64,000 nt of DNA from JBIQKZ01 sp044464765 (GTDB taxonomy: Bacteria > Pseudomonadota > Gammaproteobacteria > Burkholderiales > Burkholderiaceae_B). The position numbers were made by a program, and so were the translations under genes. The notes under the pieces were generated by a model, which did not search any database, had not been told where the DNA came from, and saw nothing but the letters and a program-made list of their open reading frames with translations. Numbering within the stretch: position 1 is the first letter of the stretch; the number at the start of each line of letters is the position of its first letter. Shown here in pieces: positions 28,430-36,040 of this stretch. The DNA is taken from assembly GCA_044464765.1 (NCBI GenBank), contig JBIQKZ010000008.1:102882-166881 (forward strand), given 5' to 3'.

Positions 28430-28445
28430 AGGTCTGTCCAGACCT
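28430..28445. promoter_or_regulatory. Inverted repeat AGGTCTG-TC-CAGACCT upstream of glcD
   Basis: A perfect seven-base inverted repeat with a two-base spacer lies 75 bases from the glcD start. It sits next to a possible minus-strand -35 element (TTGTAC). Size and position suit a GntR/FCD-type operator, the regulator class known for glycolate oxidase operons, but the binding protein is unknown. Confidence 0.4.
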
Positions 28446-28505
28446 GGTGTCCTGTTTGGTTAATTGTGCACTTATATTCGGATGCCTGGGCTTGTCAGGC
28501 AAGGC

Positions 28506-28545
28506 GCGAACCGCAGCGATAGCCGTAGCTATCGCGAGAATTCGC
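28506..28545. repeat. Palindromic stem-loop in the glcD-pqqU gap
   Basis: An outer arm GCGAA/TTCGC and an inner perfect arm GCGATAG/CTATCGC flank a six-base loop, with a symmetric 5x5 internal bulge. It has no T-tract, so a terminator is unlikely. Only this copy is seen in the window. It may be a member of a dispersed intergenic repeat family. Confidence 0.35.
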
Positions 28546-28663
28546 AACGTAGCATGGTGCGTCCAGGCGGCGAAAGTAAATATATCGTGTTCCGGAAAAA
28601 TTCGTTGCTTATCGCAGAAACTGTCGTCTTCACGCGTCGCCAAGCGGGTCAGGTCTGGCGCGT

Positions 28664-30832
28664 ATGCTAGAACCTGTAAAGCCTGATCGCTTGATCCATG
28701 CGCTCCGCCTACCGGCCCTCGGGATCTGCCTGCTGTGTCCGCCCTTCAGTTTAAGCGCCCAGGAAAGCACGACGCCACCCGCTGCCTCCGCCGTGACCAC
28801 CCTAGCCCCTGTCACCATCAGAAGCACGCAGATTGAACGCCCAGAATTCGACCTGCCCGCCTCCGTCAGCCTGGTCGACGGCGAACTGATGCGCCTGAAC
28901 CAAATGCAGGTCAACCTATCCGAAAGCCTGGGTGGCGTGCCAGGCATGCTGATCCAGAACCGGCAAAACTATGCGCAGGACTTGCAGGTTTCCATACGCG
29001 GTTTCGGCTCGCGCTCAACGTTTGGGGTGCGGGGCCTACGTCTGTATGTAGACGGCATTCCCGCCACCATGCCGGACGGGCAAGGGCAAACCTCCAATAT
29101 CGACATTGCCTCGATTGATCGCGTGGAAGTGCTGCGCGGCCCATTTTCCGCGCTCTACGGAAACTCGTCGGGCGGCGTCATCCAGACCTTCACCGAAGAC
29201 GGCAGCGGCCCCCTGGAATTATCATCCCGCTTTACCGCCGGCAGCGGCAATCAGCGCCGTTATGCTCTAAAAGCCAGCGGTTCCAGCGGGGAAGGCGCGG
29301 GCGCCCTGGGCTATGTACTTAGCCTCAATCGCTACACAACGGACGGCTATCGCGCTCACAGCGCCGCCCGCAAGAATCTGGCCAATGCCAAACTGGACTA
29401 CACGCTGGACGACGCAAGCACCTTGACACTGGTGCTTAACAGCGTGGACGTGAAAGCGCAAGACCCTCAAGGACTGACCTACGACGAGTTCATGGATTCC
29501 CCGCGCGACGCCGCCCCCAACGCCTTAGTGTTCAACACGCGCAAAAGCGTCCGCCAATCGCAAGGCGGCCTGGTGTACGAACGGCGACTGAATGCCACCA
29601 GCGACCTGCGGCTGATGGCCTATTATGGCCAGCGCAAAACTGAACAATTCCTGGCGATACCAGTAAGCAGTCAGCTTCCCTCGACGCATTCAGGGGGCGT
29701 CATTGATCTGACGCGCAACTACGGCGGCATGGATGCCCGCTGGATCGGACACCTTGCGCTGTCAGGCCGGCCGTTCACGCTGATCGCAGGCATCGCCTAC
29801 GACACCCTGAGGGAAAAGCGGCTGGGCTATGAAAATTTTATCGGCAGCCAACTGGGCATCAAAGGTGCACTGCGCCGCAGCGAAACCAACGACTTGTGGA
29901 ACCTTGACCCTTATCTTCAGGCTTCCTGGGAATTCGCCGATCGGTGGACGCTGGATGCCGGCGTGCGCTACAGCACGGTCCATTTCGATTCGCACGACCA
30001 CTACCTTGCTTCCGGCAATGGCGACGACAGCGGCTCCGCGCGCTACAGCAAAGCACTGCCCATGGCGTCCCTGCACTACCAGGCCACGGACGACCTAAGC
30101 CTGTATGCCGCCATCGGCCGCGGCTTCGAGACACCGACATTCAATGAAATCTCCTACCGCCCGGGTGGACAGCCGGGTTTGAATCTTGCCTTGCAACCGT
30201 CCCTGAACACCAGCGTGGAAATCGGCGCCAAAGCGCACGTGGGCGACGGGCTGCTGACCGCCGCGCTGTTTCAGGTGCGCACGGAAAACGAAATCGTGAA
30301 TGCCGAGTCCGAAGGAGGCCGGACCACCTACCGCAACGCCGGGCGCACGCTTCGCAATGGGTTCGAACTGGCCTGGAACGGGGAAATCGCCCGCCACTGG
30401 CACGCGCAACTGGCGTATACCTGGCTGGACGCCACCTACCGCGACAGCTTTTACGCAGGCCAGGCCACGCCCGGCAATTTCATCCCTTCAGGCAATCGCA
30501 TTCCCGGAACCGCCAGGCAATCACTGTTTGCCGCCGTATCCTGGCAGCCTCCCACAGGCTGGCGCATAGGCATTGAAGGCCGCTACCTGAGCAAGATTTA
30601 CGTGAACGACCAGAACGACCAATCTGCCCCCGGATATGTTATTGCCGCCGCGCACGCGGGCTACCAATGGCGCGTCGCCGACTGGGAAATCAGTACGTTC
30701 GCACGCGTCGACAATGTCTTTAACCGGCACTATGCGGGCTCCGCCATTATCAATGCCGGCTTTGGCCGCTACTATGAACCCGCACCGGGTCGAAACTGGG
30801 TGGCGGGCATCAGCGGCGCGTACCAATTCTGA
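28664..30832 (+). CDS. pqqU: TonB-dependent outer-membrane receptor, PqqU (YncD) type
   Basis: A 722-residue receptor: signal peptide to about residue 32 (SLSAQ), a plug domain, then a 22-strand barrel ending in the outer-membrane signature AGISGAYQF. The plug stretches NRQNYAQDLQ, SIRGFGSRST, LYVDGIPATMPDGQGQTSNI and VLRGPFSALYGN match E. coli YncD/PqqU almost word for word as I recall it. PqqU imports the cofactor pyrroloquinoline quinone across the outer membrane. No quinoprotein dehydrogenase gene is recognised in the window. The gene is divergent from glcD and 85 bases ahead of an MFS gene. Confidence 0.9.
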   Translation: MLEPVKPDRLIHALRLPALGICLLCPPFSLSAQESTTPPAASAVTTLAPVTIRSTQIERPEFDLPASVSLVDGELMRLNQMQVNLSESLGGVPGMLIQNRQNYAQDLQVSIRGFGSRSTFGVRGLRLYVDGIPATMPDGQGQTSNIDIASIDRVEVLRGPFSALYGNSSGGVIQTFTEDGSGPLELSSRFTAGSGNQRRYALKASGSSGEGAGALGYVLSLNRYTTDGYRAHSAARKNLANAKLDYTLDDASTLTLVLNSVDVKAQDPQGLTYDEFMDSPRDAAPNALVFNTRKSVRQSQGGLVYERRLNATSDLRLMAYYGQRKTEQFLAIPVSSQLPSTHSGGVIDLTRNYGGMDARWIGHLALSGRPFTLIAGIAYDTLREKRLGYENFIGSQLGIKGALRRSETNDLWNLDPYLQASWEFADRWTLDAGVRYSTVHFDSHDHYLASGNGDDSGSARYSKALPMASLHYQATDDLSLYAAIGRGFETPTFNEISYRPGGQPGLNLALQPSLNTSVEIGAKAHVGDGLLTAALFQVRTENEIVNAESEGGRTTYRNAGRTLRNGFELAWNGEIARHWHAQLAYTWLDATYRDSFYAGQATPGNFIPSGNRIPGTARQSLFAAVSWQPPTGWRIGIEGRYLSKIYVNDQNDQSAPGYVIAAAHAGYQWRVADWEISTFARVDNVFNRHYAGSAIINAGFGRYYEPAPGRNWVAGISGAYQF

Positions 30833-30917
30833 TCGGGGTCACATACGCCCAGAGGGGGGCAATGGTGTCATAGTAGAGGGCTTTGCTTTGCCAGCCTTTC
30901 CACTTTAAAGTTGTCCT

Positions 30918-32114
30918 ATGACCACCCCCACCAAACGCTCCATGCCCATCGTACTTGGCATACTGAGCGCTGCCGGCCCCCTGGGCATCGACATGTACCT
31001 GCCCAGCATTCCGGACATGGCCGTTCTTCTCAACACCAACGAAGGCGCGATCCAGCTAAGCCTGATGACGTTCTTCGTCGGCCTGATGATCGGGCAGCTT
31101 GCCTACGGCCCGCTTTCCGACAAGTTCGGCCGCAAGCCCTTGATTTATTTGGGCTTGAGCATCTTCGTGCTGGGTTCGATAGGCTGCGCCATGGCGACCA
31201 CGGTGGCGCAGTTGCACTGGCTGCGTTTTATTCAGGGCCTGGGTGGTTCGATAGGCATGGTGATTGCCTTTTCAATCGTCAGGGATGCCTTCACCGGCGC
31301 GGGCATCGGCAAAATGATGTCTCTGGTCCTGGCTGTGCTCGGCCTGTGCCCCATCGTCGCTCCCATGCTGGGCAGCTTCCTGCAAGAGTTGGGGTCGTGG
31401 CGCACCATTTTCTGGGCGCTTGCCGTCTATGGCGTTCTGACCATGCTGGCCGCCGCCCTGCTGCTGCCGGAAACTCGAGACATGGCCAGCCGCCGCAACG
31501 TTGTACTGGCCCGTACCTTGCACAACTACGGCCGCATACTGGCCGACAAACGGTTCATTCCTTTTGTGCTGGCGCTTTGCATTGCGCAAGCCGGCTTTTT
31601 CGCCTACATCGCGGGGTCGGCCAGCGTGTTCATCTCGGAATACTCGCTATCGCCCACGCAATTCAGCCTGCTCTTCGGTGTCAACGCCCTGGGCTTGTTG
31701 GCCGCCGCCCTGCTGAACCCGCTGCTGCATCGCCGCGTCGGCCCGCTTAAAGCCTATCAAATGACAAACACCGGCTATTTCGTCATCTTGCTGCTGCTCT
31801 TTATCTACCTGGCCAGTGGGCAATCCAATCTTTTCGTCCTGTGCGCCGGACTCTTCATCACCGTCTCCCTCTTGGGCTTCATCATGCCCACCGGCAGTCA
31901 GTTGGCGCTCATGGAGCAAAGGGAATTGGCAGGCACCGCCTCGGCTTTGATGGGGTCCATGCAGTTCGGGGCGGGCGCTGTCGTCACGGGAATTTCCGGA
32001 GCTTTGGCTTATTGGGGCAGCTTCGGCCTGATTCTACTGATGCTGGCATGCGCGGCCGTTTCAGCCTTGATCTGCCTGATGGCCTTTCCGCGCAAGATCA
32101 GCGCCGAGCACTAG
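30918..32114 (+). CDS. MFS transporter, Bcr/CflA drug-resistance type
   Basis: A 398-residue protein with twelve predicted membrane helices. The Bcr/CflA signature GIDMYLPSIPDM lies in helix 1 and motif A (PLSDKFGRKPLIY) follows helix 2, with RFIQGLGGSIGMVIAFSIVRD later. The family exports bicyclomycin, chloramphenicol, sulfonamides and sometimes cysteine. It may be co-transcribed with pqqU. It converges with the autotransporter gene, 24 bases away. Confidence 0.9.
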   Translation: MTTPTKRSMPIVLGILSAAGPLGIDMYLPSIPDMAVLLNTNEGAIQLSLMTFFVGLMIGQLAYGPLSDKFGRKPLIYLGLSIFVLGSIGCAMATTVAQLHWLRFIQGLGGSIGMVIAFSIVRDAFTGAGIGKMMSLVLAVLGLCPIVAPMLGSFLQELGSWRTIFWALAVYGVLTMLAAALLLPETRDMASRRNVVLARTLHNYGRILADKRFIPFVLALCIAQAGFFAYIAGSASVFISEYSLSPTQFSLLFGVNALGLLAAALLNPLLHRRVGPLKAYQMTNTGYFVILLLLFIYLASGQSNLFVLCAGLFITVSLLGFIMPTGSQLALMEQRELAGTASALMGSMQFGAGAVVTGISGALAYWGSFGLILLMLACAAVSALICLMAFPRKISAEH

Positions 32115-32138
32115 TATCCTGTGTCAGGTCGGGCTGGG

Positions 32139-35100
32139 CTAGAAGCGCTTGCTTAGCGCTAAATTCCCCTCGAACGAGCTATAGCCCGACCGCAGCTGGG
32201 TGGCAACGCCAAAACCTATCGTCAGATCGTTGCCTGCATCGTAGCGCAGCCCTGCCCGGAGGCCCAGTGAATCCCGGCCCAGAACTGTGTTCGCACTACT
32301 GAACACAGTGGCCGGGTAGCCGGCAAAACGGGCCGCTTGAACCAGGCGCTTGTCCAGCAGTTCTCTGTCCCAAGCAAGCCTGAAATCGACATTCAACACG
32401 GCGCCGTTTTGTCGTGTAAGCGCATATTCTCCGCCTACGCCGATGCTGGAACGCAGCGAATGGAAGCGGGCCGAGGAAAGCTGAAGGCGGGATGCGTCAT
32501 CGCCCGACTCGGTGCTGCCTGGTCGCGACAGCCAAGTATAACTTAACGACGCCACGGGGCCTATGCTTAGTCCCTCGCCGACCTTCCATCGATAGCCGCC
32601 GCCGGCAACAACCGCGGCACTGTAACCCGTCCAGCTGACGCGATTGCCGGCCGAGTATGCACCGAAGCGAATGCGCCGTGTCATGCGGGCGTCCTCGATG
32701 CCCAGCCGGCCCTGGCCAAACAGATAGCCGCCCCACGCCTCGGGCCGGTAGTCGGCCTGCACACCAAGGTTCAAGGTGGTGGACTTGCCTTTGGCGTCAT
32801 GGGCGCCGCCGGCCGACACGGTTTGCTCGCTGATGGCTCCGTGCATGCCTACTGTCCATTCGCGATTGGCCCCACGGGTTCCCTCCAGGCCGAAGACCGC
32901 GCCATAACTCGTGGCGTCATACGCCACGAGTGATCCACGCGCTTGCTGATGGAAACCTGCGCCGAAGGGAAGTGCAAAGACATTCCAGTCGCGCCCCGAG
33001 CCCACCCGCGACCGGCGATTGGCCGCCAGCATGTCGGTGATTTGATGCTCTCTGGTCAGCGAGCCGGCAAACATCGTGCTATAGGCTTCGGGCGAAAGCT
33101 GCTGCAACGCATGGGCTACCGTGCTGCCATCCGGCGCAGAAAAGTCCAGCGCCTGGAAAAGCGGCCCCATGTCGTCGCCGGCGCCGGCAACCAGGGTGTC
33201 CAACGCCTGCCCTGCTTGCCTGGCATTGTCGGTACGCGCATGGCGGCTATACGCCGTACTCGACCGCTTCATCGCGAACTGATAGGCGCCATCGCTCAGC
33301 AACCGCCCATCCAACTGCAGGGTCGGCGAGCTTAGCAGACTGTCTACCTCGCTGAAGGCGCCCGTAACGGATGCCGCCTGCACAAGATCGGTGGAGCGCA
33401 ACGCCCAACTCGTGGTGTACCAGTCGGCCTCGGGCGCCACCACCAGGCTGCCGTCCAGAGCGGCTGACCCGCTGACCGACAGAACATCGTGCGCCCCACT
33501 GCCGTCGACCTCCATCAACAGTACGGCCCCCGGCTCTTGCCGATAGTCGCCTTCGATCGCAATGCGGCCGATGGAATTGCCCGGCGCCACCGTCCCCTGG
33601 TTAACGAAGGACTGGCCCGGGCGTAGGGTGTAGTGGCTGTTTCCAGAAAGCCGCGCGCCTGGCTCGACCGTCAGGTTATGCACCAGGTGGTCGCCGTTCA
33701 AGGCTGTATGCCCGCCCTGAGCGACCAACGTCAGATTGCCGCCTTGTATGTTGCCGCTGTAAACAAAGTCGAAACCCGGGTCCGGCTTGCCGGTGGCACG
33801 GCCGGTCGAATCGGCCGCCTGGCCAAAACTGAGCCGCGTGAGACGCAATTGCCCGCTGGGATCCGGTTCGTTATACAGGGAGTAAATGTCACCCAGCACA
33901 TGCGCGCCCTGCATGATGTTGATGTTTTCCACCAAGGCATTGGGCGAAATATAAATGGCGGCGGCGCGCCCGGCCAAACTGCCCGTCAGGTCGAACCGGC
34001 TGACCAAGGCGCCGTTGAGCTCGTCCAGCAAAGGCGACTGAACGAAGCCCTCCACCACATGAATGTAGGAACCTCGATAATCGCCCCATCCACCATCGTT
34101 GCCCAAGGCGTTGTTGCCGAAATCAAAATTGGCGGCTATTCCGCCCGGCCCCAGAGCCTGCACTTGGCCACGCTGCACCAACTGATGACCCTTGCCATAG
34201 GTAAACATCAGGCCGCGTCCGTTCACTCCATCAGCAAACACACGCACACCGGGCTGAATCACCAGAGTATTGCCTTCGCCATCCACGCGGACTCCCGCCC
34301 CCCCGCCGCCCCGGGTCAGCAGGTCGGCCTGCTGATGCACCGTGTTGTAGCTTCCATAAATATGTAGGCCCAGGCCCAATGTGGCCGTATTGTAGCGGCC
34401 TGGGAGATAGGCCGTGCCTTGCGCATTGCGCCGGAAATAGCCATGGTTGTTCACCACATGCAGGTTGCTTCCATAAACGGAGTAGCCGAAGAAATTGCGG
34501 CGATCGATGTCGTAGCCGAAATCCTGCATCAGGGCCACCTCGGCTTCCATCATATTGGTGTAATTGCGATAGGCTTGATGGCTCATCAGGCTATTTTTCA
34601 ATTCCAGATGGCTCATGAAATCGGAATCCAGTCGCCCACTTTCGTTGGTGATCTTTAGCGGTATGCCGCGCAGGCCGCCGTCAAGCGCCTCTTGAACATG
34701 CGGCCCGGTCAGGTAGGCCTGGTCCTTGCGTACGTCGAATCTTTCGGGAGAGTAGTCCACATTGCACAGGCCGGGCGGACAGACGACTTCCTGCAAAGGC
34801 CGCGCCGGGTTACCGTTGTCGTCGCGCATATGCCGGTTCCAGTCATTCAGCTCCGGCCCGAACCGATAGGCAAGGAAGCCGTCTGAACGCGCCACCTGGT
34901 ACTTGTTGGCTACGCCCAACCCGTGGGCCAGCTCATGAAAAGCGACGGCCGTCAGATCCAGGCCGCTGGTGGGACGCGGCAATTGCGAAGGCACATAAGG
35001 GTCGGGATTGAAATTCAGCACACCCATCAGGAACTGGGCATGTGAATCGAACGTCAGTTCTCCCGCGGGCTTGCCCTGGAGGCTGGCCTGAGCGTTGCTG

Positions 35101-35450
35101 ATCAGATAATCGCCATCCAGGACTGTCCCGCTGCTGCCAAACGCGTTTTCGTCGTTGCTGGTGCCCACATTGATGACTGTGGGGGCCACGCCGGGGGCCG
35201 GCCGGATGATCTGCGCCCAGTAGCGTATGGACGCCATCACATTGGCCTTTTGCACTGTGTTTAAGGTCCATGTGGAAATCGCCGGCTCGCCCCTGTTCCA
35301 CATGAAAGGCCCTTCGCCCACATCGAAAAACCGAACTTCGAACACAGAACGGCCATCTGGACCAGCGGCAAAACGTTGATCAATTGCCCAAGCCGAACTG
35401 GCGCACAGCCCCAGCGCAACAGAGAGCGTAACTTTGTAAAGTGAATTCAT
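32139..35450 (-). CDS. Autotransporter with N-terminal HExxH zinc-protease motif
   Basis: A 1103-residue type V secreted protein. The signal peptide is about residues 1-22 (SSAWA). Residues ~23-330 form a globular domain with HELAHGLG at residues 172-179, a gluzincin/metzincin-like zinc site; the position of the third metzincin ligand is Asn182, so the third ligand is not obvious. Residues ~340-740 are repetitive and rich in Gly, Asn and Val, as in a beta-helix passenger. The last ~270 residues are an autotransporter barrel ending in aromatic LSKRF. It probably presents a secreted or surface protease-like head. It is monocistronic. Confidence 0.88.
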   Translation of the reverse strand: MNSLYKVTLSVALGLCASSAWAIDQRFAAGPDGRSVFEVRFFDVGEGPFMWNRGEPAISTWTLNTVQKANVMASIRYWAQIIRPAPGVAPTVINVGTSNDENAFGSSGTVLDGDYLISNAQASLQGKPAGELTFDSHAQFLMGVLNFNPDPYVPSQLPRPTSGLDLTAVAFHELAHGLGVANKYQVARSDGFLAYRFGPELNDWNRHMRDDNGNPARPLQEVVCPPGLCNVDYSPERFDVRKDQAYLTGPHVQEALDGGLRGIPLKITNESGRLDSDFMSHLELKNSLMSHQAYRNYTNMMEAEVALMQDFGYDIDRRNFFGYSVYGSNLHVVNNHGYFRRNAQGTAYLPGRYNTATLGLGLHIYGSYNTVHQQADLLTRGGGGAGVRVDGEGNTLVIQPGVRVFADGVNGRGLMFTYGKGHQLVQRGQVQALGPGGIAANFDFGNNALGNDGGWGDYRGSYIHVVEGFVQSPLLDELNGALVSRFDLTGSLAGRAAAIYISPNALVENINIMQGAHVLGDIYSLYNEPDPSGQLRLTRLSFGQAADSTGRATGKPDPGFDFVYSGNIQGGNLTLVAQGGHTALNGDHLVHNLTVEPGARLSGNSHYTLRPGQSFVNQGTVAPGNSIGRIAIEGDYRQEPGAVLLMEVDGSGAHDVLSVSGSAALDGSLVVAPEADWYTTSWALRSTDLVQAASVTGAFSEVDSLLSSPTLQLDGRLLSDGAYQFAMKRSSTAYSRHARTDNARQAGQALDTLVAGAGDDMGPLFQALDFSAPDGSTVAHALQQLSPEAYSTMFAGSLTREHQITDMLAANRRSRVGSGRDWNVFALPFGAGFHQQARGSLVAYDATSYGAVFGLEGTRGANREWTVGMHGAISEQTVSAGGAHDAKGKSTTLNLGVQADYRPEAWGGYLFGQGRLGIEDARMTRRIRFGAYSAGNRVSWTGYSAAVVAGGGYRWKVGEGLSIGPVASLSYTWLSRPGSTESGDDASRLQLSSARFHSLRSSIGVGGEYALTRQNGAVLNVDFRLAWDRELLDKRLVQAARFAGYPATVFSSANTVLGRDSLGLRAGLRYDAGNDLTIGFGVATQLRSGYSSFEGNLALSKRF

Positions 35451-35520
35451 GACGTGCCAATGGGTTGGCGGTTTACCAGGACACAGTCTTTACCCTATGT
35501 AATAAAGGTTACAAAAAAAC

Positions 35521-36021
35521 CTATCTGCGTGCAAGGGTGGCAATACACTGGTTCGCGAGCAATTCACCGCGAAGCTCGGTGAGGATCCTGCAAAAGACGG
35601 ACGCCGGCAGCGACGTTGTGGGCGCGTCGGGTCCATGCCCGGTGTCATGGATCAAGGTGTATCCGTCAGTGGCGATCAGCACTTGGCGCAAACCCGCAGA
35701 TTGCTTGATGCGGGCCCGGATAGCGCGCTTGATCAGTTGGTGGTGCTCGGGCGACCCATAGGGTATGCGGACAGCCGCCCAGTAGGCCCCGCTGCGATCC
35801 GCCAGGTCGCTGAATTGCTTGGCCTCGATGCCGCTGGACTGAAAGGCCTGTGCCCTGCGCGGGTCGTCTTCCGGAAACTTGATGCCCTGGATAAACCCTT
35901 CGATTGAGGCGAACAGAACGCCGTCCAGGATGAACGGCGACAGGCCGAAGTTCGACAGCGCCACACCGCGCCAGTCGGTCGAGATCGCGGACACGTTCAA
36001 ACTTGGGCGGGTTGTGCTCAT
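35521..36021 (-). CDS. NADAR-like (YbiA-related) protein
   Basis: A 166-residue protein. LSNFGLSPFILDG, then SIEGFIQGIKFP, GIEAKQF and the closing VLIATDGYTLIHDTG and LTELRGEL follow the order of NADAR/YbiA proteins (LSNF, SxEHxYQxxKF, AK, LLATG, lxxLR). NADAR enzymes act as N-glycosidases on ADP-ribose or riboflavin-pathway intermediates. The match is by eye and the protein is divergent. It starts 19 bases after copA with a good ribosome site (AAGGAA), so it is very likely in the copA operon. Confidence 0.55.
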   Translation of the reverse strand: MSTTRPSLNVSAISTDWRGVALSNFGLSPFILDGVLFASIEGFIQGIKFPEDDPRRAQAFQSSGIEAKQFSDLADRSGAYWAAVRIPYGSPEHHQLIKRAIRARIKQSAGLRQVLIATDGYTLIHDTGHGPDAPTTSLPASVFCRILTELRGELLANQCIATLARR

Positions 36022-36040
36022 GGCATTCCTTATAGCGTGA

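Larger units (their letters stand above)
28356..28663. other. 308-base divergent intergenic region between glcD and pqqU
   Basis: This gap holds the promoters of both neighbours. Two structures are visible: the inverted repeat at 28430-28445 and a stem-loop at 28506-28545. Short open frames occur on both strands (for example 28464-28670 + and 28419-28643 -), but they have no recognisable features and overlap the stem-loop, so I do not call genes. Confidence 0.6.

Noticed and set aside
28464..28670. Short open frames in the glcD-pqqU gap
   Set aside because: They have no ribosome site, overlap a palindrome and the pqqU start, and resemble no protein family I know.
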